A DNA stretch of 56,091 nt from Streptococcus sp. k-402 (GCF_013277515.1 NZ_VMNB01000001.1:87955-144045); one strand, 5' to 3'. Positions 45,178-55,824 are shown, counted from the first letter of the stretch. Numbers and translations: made by a program. The notes: a model not told the origin generated them from the sequence alone.

Positions 45178-47712
45178 ATGGCGACAGAAAAGCTATCACC
45201 CGGCATGCAACAGTATGTGGATATTAAAAAGCAATATCCAGATGCTTTTTTGCTCTTTCGGATGGGTGATTTTTATGAATTATTTTATGAGGATGCGGTC
45301 AATGCTGCGCAGATTCTGGAAATTTCCTTAACGAGTCGCAACAAGAATGCCGACAATCCGATTCCTATGGCGGGTGTTCCCTATCATTCTGCCCAACAGT
45401 ATATCGATGTCTTGATTGAGCAGGGTTATAAGGTGGCTATCGCAGAGCAGATGGAAGATCCTAAACAGGCAGTTGGGGTTGTTAAACGAGAGGTTGTTCA
45501 GGTCATTACGCCAGGGACAGTGGTTGATAGCAGTAAGCCGGACAGTCAGAATAATTTTTTGGTTGCCATAGACCGTGATGGTAATCAGTTTGGCCTAGCT
45601 TATATGGACCTGGTGACGGGTGACTTTTATGTGACAGGTCTTTTGGATTTCACGCTGGTTTGTGGGGAAATCCGTAACCTTAAGGCGCGAGAAGTGGTGC
45701 TGGGCTATGACTTGTCTGAGGAAGAGGAACAAATCCTTAGTCGTCAGATGAATCTGGTACTTTCCTATGAAAAAGAAGGCTTTGAAGACCTTCATTTACT
45801 GGATTCACGATTAGCAGCTGTGGAGCAAGCGGCATCTAGTAAGTTGCTCCAGTATGTCCATCGAACCCAGATGAGGGAATTGAACCACCTCAAACCTGTT
45901 ATCCGCTATGAAATCAAGGATTTCTTGCAGATGGATTATGCGACCAAGGCTAGTCTGGATTTGGTTGAGAATGCTCGTTCAGGCAAGAAGCAAGGCAGTC
46001 TTTTCTGGCTTTTGGATGAAACCAAAACGGCTATGGGGATGCGTCTCTTGCGTTCTTGGATTCATCGTCCTTTGATTGATAAGGAACGAATCGTCCAACG
46101 TCAAGAAGTGGTGCAGGTCTTTCTTGACCACTTCTTTGAGCGTAGTGATTTGACAGACAGTCTCAAGGGTGTTTATGACATTGAGCGCTTGGCTAGTCGT
46201 GTTTCTTTTGGCAAGACCAATCCCAAGGATCTCTTGCAGTTGGCGACTACCTTGTCTAGTGTGCCACGGATTCGTGCGATTTTAGAAGGGATGGAGCAAC
46301 CTGCTCTAGCCTATCTCATCGCACAACTGGATGGAATTCCTGAGTTAGAGAGTTTGATTAGCGCAGCGATTGCTCCTGAAGCTCCCCATGTGATTACAGA
46401 AGGTGGCATTATCCGGACTGGATTTGATGAGACTTTAGACAAGTACCGTCGCGTGCTCAGAGAAGGGACTAGCTGGATTGCTGAGATTGAAGCAAAGGAG
46501 CGAGAAAACTCTGGTATCAGCACGCTTAAGATTGACTACAATAAAAAGGATGGCTACTATTTCCATGTGACCAATTCGCAACTGGGAAATGTGCCTGCTC
46601 ATTTTTTCCGCAAGGCGACGCTGAAAAACTCGGAACGCTTTGGAACCGAAGAATTAGCCCGTATCGAGGGAGATATGCTGGAGGCGCGTGAGAAGTCAGC
46701 CAATCTAGAGTACGAAATCTTTATGCGTATTCGTGAGGAAGTCAGCAAGTACATCCAACGTTTACAAGCTCTAGCTCAAGGAATTGCGACAGTTGATGTC
46801 TTGCAAAGTCTGGCGGTTGTAGCTGAAACCCAGCATTTGATTCGACCTGAATTCAGAGATGATTCGCGAATTGATATCCAGAAAGGGCGCCATGCTGTCG
46901 TTGAAAAGGTCATGGGAGCTCAGACCTATATTCCAAATACGATTCAGATGGCAGAAGCTACCAGTATTCAACTGATTACAGGGCCCAACATGAGCGGAAA
47001 GTCAACCTACATGCGTCAGTTAGCCATGACGGCGGTTATGGCTCAGTTGGGTTCTTATGTACCAGCAGAAAGCGCCCATTTACCGATTTTTGATGCGATT
47101 TTTACCCGTATCGGAGCAGCAGATGACTTGGTTTCAGGTCAGTCAACCTTTATGGTGGAGATGATGGAGGCCAACAATGCCATTTCGCATGCGACCAAGA
47201 ACTCTCTCATTCTCTTTGATGAGTTAGGTCGTGGAACTGCAACTTATGACGGGATGGCTCTTGCTCAGTCTATCATCGAATACATTCATGAACATATCGG
47301 AGCCAAGACCCTCTTTGCGACCCACTACCATGAATTGACTAGTCTGGAGTCTAGTTTACAACACTTGGTCAATGTCCACGTGGCAACCTTGGAGCAGGAT
47401 GGGCAGGTCACCTTCCTTCACAAGATTGAACCAGGGCCAGCTGATAAATCCTACGGTATTCATGTTGCTAAGATTGCCGGTTTGCCAGCAGACCTTCTAG
47501 CAAGGGCGGATAAGATTTTGACACAACTAGAGAGTCAGGGTACAGAAAGTCCTGCTCCAATGAGGCAAACAAGTGATGTCACAGAACAGATTTCACTCTT
47601 TGATACGACTGAAGAACATCCTATCCTAGCAGAATTAGTTAAGCTGGATGTTTACAATATGACACCTATGCAGGCTATGAATGTCTTAGTAGAGTTAAAA
47701 CAGAAACTATAA
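45178..47712 (+). CDS. mutS: DNA mismatch repair protein MutS (HexA)
   Basis: An 844-residue mismatch-recognition ATPase. The mismatch-binding motif is [10 protein letters not shown] near residue 30. A connector and lever region (about 130-560) leads to the ATPase with Walker [14 protein letters not shown], Walker [19 protein letters not shown] and the FATHYHEL segment. It starts repair with MutL and limits recombination of divergent DNA during transformation. AAGGAGAG precedes ATG 45178, and the length then equals that of pneumococcal HexA; the longer frame from 45139 crosses the terminator. Confidence 0.97.
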   Translation: MATEKLSPGMQQYVDIKKQYPDAFLLFRMGDFYELFYEDAVNAAQILEISLTSRNKNADNPIPMAGVPYHSAQQYIDVLIEQGYKVAIAEQMEDPKQAVGVVKREVVQVITPGTVVDSSKPDSQNNFLVAIDRDGNQFGLAYMDLVTGDFYVTGLLDFTLVCGEIRNLKAREVVLGYDLSEEEEQILSRQMNLVLSYEKEGFEDLHLLDSRLAAVEQAASSKLLQYVHRTQMRELNHLKPVIRYEIKDFLQMDYATKASLDLVENARSGKKQGSLFWLLDETKTAMGMRLLRSWIHRPLIDKERIVQRQEVVQVFLDHFFERSDLTDSLKGVYDIERLASRVSFGKTNPKDLLQLATTLSSVPRIRAILEGMEQPALAYLIAQLDGIPELESLISAAIAPEAPHVITEGGIIRTGFDETLDKYRRVLREGTSWIAEIEAKERENSGISTLKIDYNKKDGYYFHVTNSQLGNVPAHFFRKATLKNSERFGTEELARIEGDMLEAREKSANLEYEIFMRIREEVSKYIQRLQALAQGIATVDVLQSLAVVAETQHLIRPEFRDDSRIDIQKGRHAVVEKVMGAQTYIPNTIQMAEATSIQLITGPNMSGKSTYMRQLAMTAVMAQLGSYVPAESAHLPIFDAIFTRIGAADDLVSGQSTFMVEMMEANNAISHATKNSLILFDELGRGTATYDGMALAQSIIEYIHEHIGAKTLFATHYHELTSLESSLQHLVNVHVATLEQDGQVTFLHKIEPGPADKSYGIHVAKIAGLPADLLARADKILTQLESQGTESPAPMRQTSDVTEQISLFDTTEEHPILAELVKLDVYNMTPMQAMNVLVELKQKL

Positions 47713-47756
47713 AACCAAGACTCACTAGTTAATCTAGCTGTATCAAGGAGACTTCT

Positions 47757-47847
47757 TTGACAATCCTCCGCTTTTTTGCTAGAATAACATCACACAAACA
47801 GAATGAAAAGGAGCTGACGCATTGTCGCTCCCTTTTGTCTATTTTTT
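47757..47847 (+). promoter_or_regulatory. patA promoter and transcriptional attenuator
   Basis: TTGACA (47757-47762), 17 bp and TGC-TAGAAT (10 box 47780-47785) give a strong promoter. A short leader then forms a stem AAAAGGAGC / GCTCCCTTTT (47806-47814, 47827-47836) with an inner GAC/GTC pair, followed by TTTTTT at 47842-47847. That is an intrinsic terminator directly before the patA ribosome site. A four-codon frame MKRS (47803-47817) enters the left arm. A transcriptional attenuator upstream of patA has been reported in pneumococcus; this structure fits. Confidence 0.85.
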
Positions 47848-47858
47848 AAGGAGAAAGT

Positions 47859-49565
47859 ATGCTGATTCAGAAAATAAAAACCTACAAGTGGCAGGCCTTG
47901 GCTTCGCTCCTGATGACAGGCTTGATGGTTGCTAGTTCACTTCTGCAACCACGTTATCTGCAGGAGGTGTTAGATGCCCTACTTGCTGGGAAATATGAAG
48001 CCATTTATAGTATCGGGGCTTGGTTGATTGGTGTGGCCTTGGTCGGTCTGGTTGCTGGTGGGCTCAATGTTGTCCTTGCAGCCTATATTGCCCAAGGAGT
48101 TTCATCTGACCTTCGAGAGGATGCCTTCCGTAAAATCCAAACCTTTTCTTATGCCAATATTGAACAATTTAATGTGGGAAATCTAGTCGTTCGCATGACA
48201 AATGACATCAACCAGATTCAGAACGTCGTCATGATGACCTTCCAAATTCTTTTCAGACTTCCCCTCTTGTTCATCGGTTCGTTTATCCTGGCGGTTCAAA
48301 CCCTACCTTCTCTGTGGTGGGTGATTGTTCTCATGGTAGTCTTGATTTTTGGTTTGACTGCTGTCATGATGGGAATGATGGGGCCTCGTTTTGCCAAGTT
48401 TCAAACCCTTCTTGAGCGCATCAATGCCATTGCCAAGGAAAATTTGCGTGGCGTTCGTGTGGTCAAGTCCTTTGTCCAAGAAAAAGAGCAGTTTGCTAAG
48501 TTTACGGAGGTTTCAGACGAGCTTCTTGGTCAAAACCTTTACATTGGTTATGCCTTTTCAGTAGTGGAACCCTTTATGATGTTGGTTGGTTACGGGGCGG
48601 TCTTCCTCTCTATTTGGCTGGTTGCTGGGATGGTTCAGTCGGATCCGTCGGTTGTTGGTTCCATTGCTTCCTTTGTTAATTACCTGAGCCAGATTATCTT
48701 TACCATTGTTATGGTTGGATTTTTAGGAAATTCTGTCAGCCGTGCCATGATTTCTATGCGTCGTATTCGAGAAATTCTGGACGCAGAGCCAGCCATGACC
48801 TTCAAGGATGTGCCAGATGAAGAGTTGGTCGGAAGTCTTAGCTTTGAAAATGTGACCTTTACCTATCCAATGGACAAGGAACCGATGCTTAAAGATGTGA
48901 GCTTTACTATTGAACCTGGTCAAATGGTTGGTGTAGTTGGGGCGACTGGTGCAGGAAAATCAACCTTGGCTCAATTGATTCCACGTCTCTTTGACCCACA
49001 GGAAGGGGCAATCAAAATTGGAGGCAAGGATATTCGCGAAGTGAGTGAAGGAACCCTGCGTAAAACAGTGTCTATCGTTCTTCAACGTGCCATTCTCTTT
49101 AGTGGAACGATTGCTGATAACTTGAGACAGGGTAAGGGAGATGCTACTCTATTTGAAATGGAGCGCGCAGCCAATATTGCCCAGGCTAGTGAATTCATTC
49201 ATCGTATGGAGAAAACCTTTGAAAGTCCAGTTGAGGAACGGGGAACCAATTTCTCAGGTGGGCAAAAACAAAGGATGTCGATTGCTCGTGGAATTGTCAG
49301 CAATCCACGTATTCTGATTTTTGACGATTCGACCTCGGCCTTGGATGCCAAGTCAGAGCGCCTGGTTCAAGAAGCCTTGAATAAGGACTTGAAGGGAACA
49401 ACAACCATTATCATCGCGCAAAAGATTAGCTCGGTTGTCCATGCAGACAAGATCTTGGTACTGGATCAAGGACGATTGATTGGTCAAGGTACGCATGCAG
49501 ACTTGGTTGCCAACAATGCTGTTTACCGTGAAATCTACGAAACACAGAAAGGAAAGGAGGAGTAA
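47859..49565 (+). CDS. patA: ABC multidrug exporter subunit PatA
   Basis: A 568-residue half-transporter with six membrane segments (about 15-300) and a nucleotide-binding domain: Walker A GATGAGKST, signature FSGGQKQRMSIARG, and Walker B ILIFDDSTSALD, where the usual catalytic glutamate is replaced by serine. It pairs with PatB to export fluoroquinolones and dyes. The degenerate ATP site is typical of one partner in heterodimeric exporters. Expression depends on read-through of the upstream attenuator. Confidence 0.95.
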   Translation: MLIQKIKTYKWQALASLLMTGLMVASSLLQPRYLQEVLDALLAGKYEAIYSIGAWLIGVALVGLVAGGLNVVLAAYIAQGVSSDLREDAFRKIQTFSYANIEQFNVGNLVVRMTNDINQIQNVVMMTFQILFRLPLLFIGSFILAVQTLPSLWWVIVLMVVLIFGLTAVMMGMMGPRFAKFQTLLERINAIAKENLRGVRVVKSFVQEKEQFAKFTEVSDELLGQNLYIGYAFSVVEPFMMLVGYGAVFLSIWLVAGMVQSDPSVVGSIASFVNYLSQIIFTIVMVGFLGNSVSRAMISMRRIREILDAEPAMTFKDVPDEELVGSLSFENVTFTYPMDKEPMLKDVSFTIEPGQMVGVVGATGAGKSTLAQLIPRLFDPQEGAIKIGGKDIREVSEGTLRKTVSIVLQRAILFSGTIADNLRQGKGDATLFEMERAANIAQASEFIHRMEKTFESPVEERGTNFSGGQKQRMSIARGIVSNPRILIFDDSTSALDAKSERLVQEALNKDLKGTTTIIIAQKISSVVHADKILVLDQGRLIGQGTHADLVANNAVYREIYETQKGKEE

Positions 49566-49566
49566 A

Positions 49567-51333
49567 ATGAAGACAGTTCAATTTTTTTGGAATTATTTTA
49601 AAGTCTATAAGCTATCATTTGTAGTTGTCATCCTGATGATTGTTCTAGCGACTCTTGCCCAAGCCCTCTTTCCGGTATTTTCTGGACAAGCAGTGACGCA
49701 ACTAGCTAATTTAGTTCAAGCTTATCAAGATGGCAATCCAGAACTTGTTTGGCAAAGTCTATCAGGAATCATGATCAATCTTGGCCTGCTAGTTTTGGTT
49801 CTATTTATCTCCAGTGTCATATACATGTGTCTCATGACGCGCGTGATTGCAGAGTCGACCAATGAGATGCGCAAAGGTCTTTTTGGCAAATTGGCTCGTT
49901 TGACCGTTTCTTTCTTTGACCGCCGACAAGATGGGGATATCTTGTCTCGTTTTACCAGTGATTTGGATAATATCCTCCAAGCCTTTAATGAAAGTCTGGT
50001 TCAGGTCATGAGCAATATTGTTTTATACATTGGTCTGATTCTTGTCATGTTTTCGAGAAATGTGACGCTGGCCCTCATCACTATTGCCAGCACACCAGTG
50101 GCCTTTCTTATGTTGATTTTCATCGTGAAAATGGCACGCAAATACACCAACCTCCAACAAAAAGAGGTAGGGAAGCTCAACGCCTATATGGATGAGAGTA
50201 TCTCAGGCCAAAAAGCTGTCATTGTTCAAGGAATTCAAGAGGATATGATGGCAGGATTTCTTGAACAAAATGAGCGCGTGCGCAAGGCGACCTTTAAAGG
50301 AAGAATGTTCTCAGGAATTCTTTTCCCTGTCATGAATGGGATGAGCCTGGTTAATACAGCCATCGTCATCTTTGCTGGTTCAGCTGTACTTTTGAATGAT
50401 AAGTCTATTGAAACAAGTACAGCCCTAGGTTTGATTGTGATGTTTGCCCAATTTTCACAGCAGTACTACCAGCCTATTATTCAGGTTGCAGCTAGTTGGG
50501 GGAGTCTTCAGTTGGCCTTTACAGGTGCTGAACGGATTCAGGAAATGTTCGATGCAGAGGAAGAAATCCGACCTGAAAACGCCCCGGCCTTCACTCAGTT
50601 GCAAGGAGGTGTTGAAATTAGTCACATTGATTTCTCGTATTTGCCTGATAAACCTATTTTGAAAGATGTCAGCATTTCCGCTCCGAAAGGACAGATGACG
50701 GCGGTTGTTGGTCCAACAGGTTCAGGGAAAACGACTATTATGAACCTCATCAATCGCTTTTATGATGTTGATGCTGGTGGGATTTATTTTGATGGTAAAG
50801 ATATCCGTGACTACGATTTGGATAGTCTCAGAAGCAAGGTGGGAATTGTCTTGCAAGATTCGGTCTTATTTAGCGGAACCATTCGAGACAATATCCGTTT
50901 TGGTGTGCCAGATGCCAGTCAGGAAATGGTTGAGGCGGCGGCAAAGGCAACCCATATTCACGACTATATCGAAAGTTTATCTGATAAATACGACACGCTT
51001 ATTGATGATGACCAGAGCATCTTCTCAACAGGGCAGAAACAATTGATTTCAATCGCTCGAACCCTGATGACAAATCCAGAAGTTCTCATTCTAGATGAAG
51101 CCACTTCAAATGTAGATACGGTGACAGAAAGCAAGATTCAGCATGCCATGGAGGCGGTTGTAGCAGGTAGAACTAGTTTCGTCATTGCCCACCGTTTGAA
51201 GACTATCCTCAATGCTGATCAGATTATTGTCCTTAAAGATGGAGAAGTGATTGAACGTGGTAATCACCATGAACTTCTGAAACTAGGTGGCTTCTATTCA
51301 GAACTCTATCACAATCAATTTGTTTTTGAATAA
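49567..51333 (+). CDS. patB: ABC multidrug exporter subunit PatB
   Basis: A 588-residue half-transporter. It has six membrane segments and the nucleotide domain with Walker A GPTGSGKTT, Walker B VLILDEATSNVD with the catalytic glutamate, and a signature read as FSTGQKQLISIART, where T replaces G. Such complementary degeneracy with PatA fits one consensus and one degenerate ATP site. ATG 49567 follows GGAAAGGAGGAG and lies one base after the patA stop. The frame open from 49480 is an overlap artefact. Confidence 0.95.
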   Translation: MKTVQFFWNYFKVYKLSFVVVILMIVLATLAQALFPVFSGQAVTQLANLVQAYQDGNPELVWQSLSGIMINLGLLVLVLFISSVIYMCLMTRVIAESTNEMRKGLFGKLARLTVSFFDRRQDGDILSRFTSDLDNILQAFNESLVQVMSNIVLYIGLILVMFSRNVTLALITIASTPVAFLMLIFIVKMARKYTNLQQKEVGKLNAYMDESISGQKAVIVQGIQEDMMAGFLEQNERVRKATFKGRMFSGILFPVMNGMSLVNTAIVIFAGSAVLLNDKSIETSTALGLIVMFAQFSQQYYQPIIQVAASWGSLQLAFTGAERIQEMFDAEEEIRPENAPAFTQLQGGVEISHIDFSYLPDKPILKDVSISAPKGQMTAVVGPTGSGKTTIMNLINRFYDVDAGGIYFDGKDIRDYDLDSLRSKVGIVLQDSVLFSGTIRDNIRFGVPDASQEMVEAAAKATHIHDYIESLSDKYDTLIDDDQSIFSTGQKQLISIARTLMTNPEVLILDEATSNVDTVTESKIQHAMEAVVAGRTSFVIAHRLKTILNADQIIVLKDGEVIERGNHHELLKLGGFYSELYHNQFVFE

Positions 51334-51338
51334 GAAAG

Positions 51339-51364
51339 AAGTTGTCCTATGTGGGCAGCTTTTT
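51339..51364 (+). terminator. Intrinsic terminator of patAB
   Basis: AAGTTGTCC / GGGCAGCTT stem with two G-T pairs and TTTTT, followed by TTGTCC. Confidence 0.75.
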
Positions 51365-51470
51365 CTTGTCCATAAAAAATTTTTATCACAGCCTTAAAAA
51401 AACATATTAGACGAAAGGCATTTTGAGTGATATGATAGGACTATCGTTAACATTCGAAAGGAGAGACATC

Positions 51471-52160
51471 ATGGCTAGAACGGTTGTAGGAGTTGCTGCA
51501 AATCTATGTCCTGTAGACGCAGAAGGCAAAAACATTCATTCATCTGTATCTTGTAGATTCGCAGAGAGCATTCGTCAAGTCGGTGGTCTCCCTTTAGTCA
51601 TTCCTGTCGGTGATGAGTCTGTTGTACGCGATTATGTGGAAATGATAGATAAACTTATCTTGACAGGTGGGCAAAATGTCCATCCTCAGTTTTATGGAGA
51701 GAAAAAGACCATCGAGAGCGATGATTACAATCTAGTGCGTGATGAGTTTGAATTGGCCCTCTTGAAAGAAGCGCTTCGTCAGAATAAACCAATTATGGCA
51801 ATCTGTCGCGGTGTTCAACTTGTCAATGTTGCCTTTGGTGGAACCCTCAATCAAGAAATCGAAGGTCACTGGCAAGGACTACCTTTCGGAACATCTCACT
51901 CTATTGAGACAGTGGAGGGAAGCGTGGTGGCTAAGCTATTTGGGAAAGAAAGTCAGGTCAACTCCGTCCATCGTCAAAGCATTAAAGATTTGGCACCTAA
52001 TTTCCGTGTAACTGCTATTGATCCAAGAGACCAGACCATCGAAGCGATTGAGTCTATCGATGAGCACCGCATTATCGGTTTGCAGTGGCATCCAGAGTTT
52101 CTGGTTAATGAAGAGAATGGTAATTTAGAATTATTTGAGTATTTATTGAATGAACTGTAA
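51471..52160 (+). CDS. Class I glutamine amidotransferase-like hydrolase (peptidase C26, PuuD-like)
   Basis: A 229-residue protein of the gamma-glutamyl hydrolase group. The nucleophile cysteine is in the elbow IMAICRGVQLVNVAFGG (about residue 108), with the oxyanion region LILTGGQNVHP and the catalytic histidine in GLQWHPEF near the C-terminus. Relatives split gamma-glutamyl bonds, for example of gamma-glutamyl-GABA; the true substrate here is unknown. AAAGGAGA precedes ATG 51471, which is preferred to 51423. Confidence 0.88.
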   Translation: MARTVVGVAANLCPVDAEGKNIHSSVSCRFAESIRQVGGLPLVIPVGDESVVRDYVEMIDKLILTGGQNVHPQFYGEKKTIESDDYNLVRDEFELALLKEALRQNKPIMAICRGVQLVNVAFGGTLNQEIEGHWQGLPFGTSHSIETVEGSVVAKLFGKESQVNSVHRQSIKDLAPNFRVTAIDPRDQTIEAIESIDEHRIIGLQWHPEFLVNEENGNLELFEYLLNEL

Positions 52161-52223
52161 CGACTGGGACATCTGGTCGTTCTTTCTTTTATTTTTTCAA
52201 AATTTTTGGAATGTGGGATTTTT

Positions 52224-52237
52224 ACGCAAACGTTTGA
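52224..52237 (+). promoter_or_regulatory. MalR/CcpA-like palindrome upstream of pgi
   Basis: ACGCAAACGTTTGA differs only at the 3' edge from the perfect operator at the malQ promoter (ACGCAAACGTTTGCGT). It lies about 37 bp upstream of the pgi -35. LacI-family control of pgi, by MalR or CcpA, is inferred. Confidence 0.65.
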
Positions 52238-52273
52238 ATTCTGATAAAAATTGGAGAAATTCGACAAAAAAAC

Positions 52274-52302
52274 TTGAAAAAAACGAAGGTAAGCGTTATG
52301 AT
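52274..52302 (+). promoter_or_regulatory. Promoter of pgi
   Basis: TTGAAA (52274-52279), 17-bp spacer, TATGAT (52297-52302), then TGGAGGAATAAC before the ATG at 52331. Confidence 0.75.
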
Positions 52303-52330
52303 AGAAAAGAAGAAATATTGGAGGAATAAC

Positions 52331-53680
52331 ATGTCACATATTAAATTTGATTATTCAAAAGTTTTAGACAAATTTGTTGCACCACATGAAGTGGAATACA
52401 TGCAATCACAAGTAACAGCAGCAGATGAACTGATCCGTAAAGGAACTGGTGCTGGTAGCGACTTCTTGGGCTGGTTGGATCTTCCTGAAAACTATGACCG
52501 CGAAGAATTTGACCGCATCTTGAAAGCAGCTGAGCAAATCAAGTCAGACAGCGATGTTTTGGTTGTTATCGGTATCGGTGGATCTTACCTTGGTGCCAAA
52601 GCAGCAATTGACTTCTTGAACCACCATTTTGCTAACTTGCAAACAAAAGAAGAGCGCAAAGCTCCACAAATCCTTTACGCAGGAAACTCAATCTCATCTA
52701 CTTACCTTGCTGACTTGGTAGAGTACGTAGCTGATAAAGACTTCTCAGTAAATGTGATTTCTAAATCAGGTACAACAACTGAACCAGCGATTGCTTTCCG
52801 TGTCTTCAAAGAACTTTTGGTTAAGAAATACGGTCAAGAAGAAGCAAACAAACGTATCTATGCAACAACTGACCGCCAAAAAGGTGCTGTTAAGGTTGAA
52901 GCAGACGCTAACGGCTGGGAAACATTTGTTGTTCCAGATGACATCGGTGGACGCTTCTCAGTATTGACAGCAGTTGGTTTGCTTCCAATCGCTGCATCAG
53001 GAGCTGACATCAAAGCCCTTATGGAAGGTGCTAACGCAGCTCGCAAAGACTACACTTCAGACAAAATCTCTGAAAACGAAGCTTACCAATACGCAGCAGT
53101 TCGTAACATCCTTTACCGTAAAGGCTATGCAACTGAAATCTTGGTAAACTACGAGCCATCACTTCAATACTTCTCAGAGTGGTGGAAACAATTGGCTGGT
53201 GAATCAGAAGGAAAAGACCAAAAAGGTATCTACCCAACTTCAGCCAACTTCTCAACTGACTTGCACTCACTTGGTCAATTTATCCAAGAAGGAACTCGTA
53301 TCATGTTTGAAACAGTTGTCCGTGTTGACAAACCTCGTAAAAACGTGATTATCCCTAGCTTGGAAGAAGACCTTGACGGACTTGGTTACCTTCAAGGAAA
53401 AGACGTTGACTTTGTAAACAAAAAAGCGACTGATGGTGTTCTTCTTGCCCACACAGATGGTGATGTACCAAACATGTACGTGACTCTTCCAGAGCAAGAC
53501 GCTTTCACTCTTGGTTACACTATCTACTTCTTCGAATTGGCAATTGCCCTTTCAGGTTACTTGAATGCTATCAACCCATTTGACCAACCAGGTGTTGAAG
53601 CTTACAAACGTAACATGTTTGCCCTTCTTGGAAAACCAGGATTTGAAGAATTAAGCAAAGAACTTAACGCACGTCTATAA
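52331..53680 (+). CDS. pgi: Glucose-6-phosphate isomerase
   Basis: A 449-residue enzyme interconverting glucose-6-phosphate and fructose-6-phosphate. Visible motifs are [40 protein letters not shown] and the conserved [10 protein letters not shown] and [12 protein letters not shown] near the C-terminus. The length is typical of Firmicutes. Codon use is strongly biased, as expected for an abundant glycolytic enzyme. The frame open from 52274 is rejected since TGGAGGA marks ATG 52331. It has its own promoter and terminator. Confidence 0.97.
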   Translation: MSHIKFDYSKVLDKFVAPHEVEYMQSQVTAADELIRKGTGAGSDFLGWLDLPENYDREEFDRILKAAEQIKSDSDVLVVIGIGGSYLGAKAAIDFLNHHFANLQTKEERKAPQILYAGNSISSTYLADLVEYVADKDFSVNVISKSGTTTEPAIAFRVFKELLVKKYGQEEANKRIYATTDRQKGAVKVEADANGWETFVVPDDIGGRFSVLTAVGLLPIAASGADIKALMEGANAARKDYTSDKISENEAYQYAAVRNILYRKGYATEILVNYEPSLQYFSEWWKQLAGESEGKDQKGIYPTSANFSTDLHSLGQFIQEGTRIMFETVVRVDKPRKNVIIPSLEEDLDGLGYLQGKDVDFVNKKATDGVLLAHTDGDVPNMYVTLPEQDAFTLGYTIYFFELAIALSGYLNAINPFDQPGVEAYKRNMFALLGKPGFEELSKELNARL

Positions 53681-53686
53681 TAGAAG

Positions 53687-53713
53687 AAAAGAGTGGTTTG
53701 TCCACTCTTTTTA
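53687..53713 (+). terminator. Intrinsic terminator of pgi
   Basis: A perfect stem AAAAGAGTGG / CCACTCTTTT with a 5-nt loop and a T-run. Confidence 0.93.
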
Positions 53714-53732
53714 CTCTCTTTATCCATAGAAA

Positions 53733-53761
53733 TTGGACTCAGCCAAGACTTGTGATATAAT
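53733..53761 (+). promoter_or_regulatory. Promoter of gltX
   Basis: TTGGAC (53733-53738), 17-bp spacer, extended -10 TGA-TATAAT (53756-53761). Confidence 0.85.
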
Positions 53762-53807
53762 ATAGAGAGCAAAAAGGCAGACGCCTAGAGACTTTATAGG
53801 AGAAACT

Positions 53808-55268
53808 ATGTCAAAAGATATCCGCGTACGTTACGCACCAAGTCCAACAGGACTACTACACATCGGGAATGCCCGTACAGCATTGTTCAACTACCTTTAC
53901 GCACGTCATCATGGTGGAACTTTTATTATCCGTATTGAAGATACTGACCGTAAACGTCATGTCGAGGATGGGGAACGTTCACAGCTTGAAAACCTTCGTT
54001 GGTTAGGTATGGATTGGGATGAAAGCCCAGAAACACATGAAAATTACCGCCAGTCTGAGCGTTTGGACTTGTATCAAAAATACATCGACCAACTATTAGC
54101 TGAAGGAAAAGCCTACAAATCTTACGTTACAGAAGAAGAGTTGGCAGCTGAACGCGAACGCCAAGAAGCAGCTGGCGAAACACCACGCTACATCAATGAA
54201 TACCTTGGTATGAGTGAAGAAGAAAAAGCAGCTTACATCGCAGAACGTGAAGCAGCAGGGATCATCCCAACGGTTCGTTTGGCGGTCAATGAGTCAGGTA
54301 TCTACAAGTGGCATGATATGGTCAAAGGTGATATCGAATTTGAAGGTGGCAATATCGGTGGTGACTGGGTTATCCAAAAGAAAGACGGTTACCCAACTTA
54401 CAACTTTGCTGTTGTTATCGATGACCACGATATGCAAATCTCTCACGTAATCCGTGGAGATGACCATATTGCTAATACACCAAAACAGCTCATGGTTTAT
54501 GAAGCACTTGGTTGGGAAGCTCCAGAGTTCGGTCACATGACCTTGATTATCAACTCTGAGACTGGTAAGAAGTTATCTAAACGTGATACTAATACACTTC
54601 AATTTATCGAAGATTACCGAAAGAAAGGTTACCTTCCAGAAGCAGTCTTTAACTTTATCGCCCTTCTTGGTTGGAACCCAGGTGGCGAAGATGAGATTTT
54701 CTCTCGTGAAGAATTGATTAAACTTTTCGATGAAAATCGCCTCAGCAAGTCTCCAGCAGCCTTTGACCAGAAAAAACTAGACTGGATGAGCAATGATTAT
54801 ATCAAGAATGCAGACCTAGAAACTATCTTTGAAATGGCAAAACCATTCCTAGAAGAAGCAGGCCGTTTAACAGACAAGGCTGAAAAATTAGTTGATCTCT
54901 ATAAACCACAAATGAAATCAGTAGATGAGATTATCCCATTGACAGATCTCTTCTTCTCAGATTTCCCAGAATTGACAGAAGCAGAGCGCGAAGTCATGGC
55001 GGGTGAAACAGTCCCAACAGTTCTTGAAGCCTTCAAAGCAAAACTTGAAGCGATGACAGATGATGAATTTGTAACAGAGAATATCTTCCCACAAATTAAA
55101 GCAGTCCAAAAAGAAACAGGTATTAAAGGGAAAAATCTTTTCATGCCTATTCGTATCGCTGTTTCAGGTGAAATGCATGGACCAGAATTGCCAGATACGA
55201 TCTTCTTGTTAGGTCGTGAAAAATCAATCCAGCATATTGAAAATATGTTAAAGGAAATCTCTAAGTAA
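53808..55268 (+). CDS. gltX: Glutamyl-tRNA synthetase
   Basis: A 486-residue class I synthetase that charges tRNA-Glu and, in Firmicutes, usually also mischarges tRNA-Gln for the GatCAB route. The HIGH motif is in [19 protein letters not shown] and the second signature in KLSKRDTN. The anticodon-binding domain fills the last 150 residues. TAGGAGA precedes the ATG. The cognate tRNA-Glu gene lies 0.6 kb downstream. Confidence 0.97.
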   Translation: MSKDIRVRYAPSPTGLLHIGNARTALFNYLYARHHGGTFIIRIEDTDRKRHVEDGERSQLENLRWLGMDWDESPETHENYRQSERLDLYQKYIDQLLAEGKAYKSYVTEEELAAERERQEAAGETPRYINEYLGMSEEEKAAYIAEREAAGIIPTVRLAVNESGIYKWHDMVKGDIEFEGGNIGGDWVIQKKDGYPTYNFAVVIDDHDMQISHVIRGDDHIANTPKQLMVYEALGWEAPEFGHMTLIINSETGKKLSKRDTNTLQFIEDYRKKGYLPEAVFNFIALLGWNPGGEDEIFSREELIKLFDENRLSKSPAAFDQKKLDWMSNDYIKNADLETIFEMAKPFLEEAGRLTDKAEKLVDLYKPQMKSVDEIIPLTDLFFSDFPELTEAEREVMAGETVPTVLEAFKAKLEAMTDDEFVTENIFPQIKAVQKETGIKGKNLFMPIRIAVSGEMHGPELPDTIFLLGREKSIQHIENMLKEISK

Positions 55269-55281
55269 GAAGGGTACAATA

Positions 55282-55716
55282 ATGGACATCTGGGAAAAGA
55301 TGTACGAAGAAGCACAGAAATTGTATAATCCACATGAAGTATCTGATTTTGTTTATGCTAATCATGTCATTGCCGCAGTAGAAGCAGAAGATGGACAAAT
55401 ATTTACAGGATTCTGTATGGAGGGAACCTGTGGTGTTTTCCATCTCTGCGCAGAGCGGGCGGCTCTCTTCAATATGTACCAATTTTCAGGACAAACTAAG
55501 GTTAAAAAAGTATTAGCCTTTCGAGACAAACCACCTTATGGTGGAAGTTCGGGTATGCCTTGTGGCGCTTGCAGAGAGTTCCTCTTAGAGTTGAACGCTG
55601 AAAATAAAGATGCAGAATTCATGATGGACTATGATACAAGAAAGACAGTAAAAGTCGCAGAATTAATCCCTTATTGGTGGGGAGAAGAACGTGCTTCTAA
55701 GTTTAATGAGAAATAG
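55282..55716 (+). CDS. Cytidine deaminase-like protein
   Basis: A 144-residue zinc-dependent deaminase-fold protein. The zinc and catalytic residues are visible as HLCAERAALFNM (C-A-E in place of the commoner H-A-E) and PCGACREFL. That pattern is shared with cytidine and blasticidin-S deaminases. It starts 13 bp after the gltX stop and precedes a terminator, so it is co-transcribed with gltX. Substrate is uncertain: it may not be the housekeeping cytidine deaminase. Confidence 0.87.
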   Translation: MDIWEKMYEEAQKLYNPHEVSDFVYANHVIAAVEAEDGQIFTGFCMEGTCGVFHLCAERAALFNMYQFSGQTKVKKVLAFRDKPPYGGSSGMPCGACREFLLELNAENKDAEFMMDYDTRKTVKVAELIPYWWGEERASKFNEK

Positions 55717-55717
55717 A

Positions 55718-55744
55718 AGAGTCAGTACAATTCTGGCTCTTTTT
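55718..55744 (+). terminator. Intrinsic terminator of gltX operon
   Basis: AGAGTCAG / CTGGCTCT stem with one G-T pair, 7-nt loop and a TTTT run. Confidence 0.85.
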
Positions 55745-55796
55745 ACTATAATTTGAAAAACGAATTGAAAAATTTGTAAAAATTTTAAAAAAGGTG

Positions 55797-55824
55797 TTGA
55801 CAAAGTTTGAAAAGTCGGTATAAT
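55797..55824 (+). promoter_or_regulatory. Strong promoter of tRNA-Glu with A/T-rich upstream element
   Basis: TTGACA (55797-55802), 16-bp spacer, TATAAT (55819-55824): both boxes match consensus. The 40 bp before it are A/T tracts resembling an UP element. Confidence 0.93.

Noticed and set aside
49480..49566. PatB start at 49480.
   Set aside because: It overlaps the patA coding region in another frame; GGAAAGGAGGAG marks the ATG at 49567.
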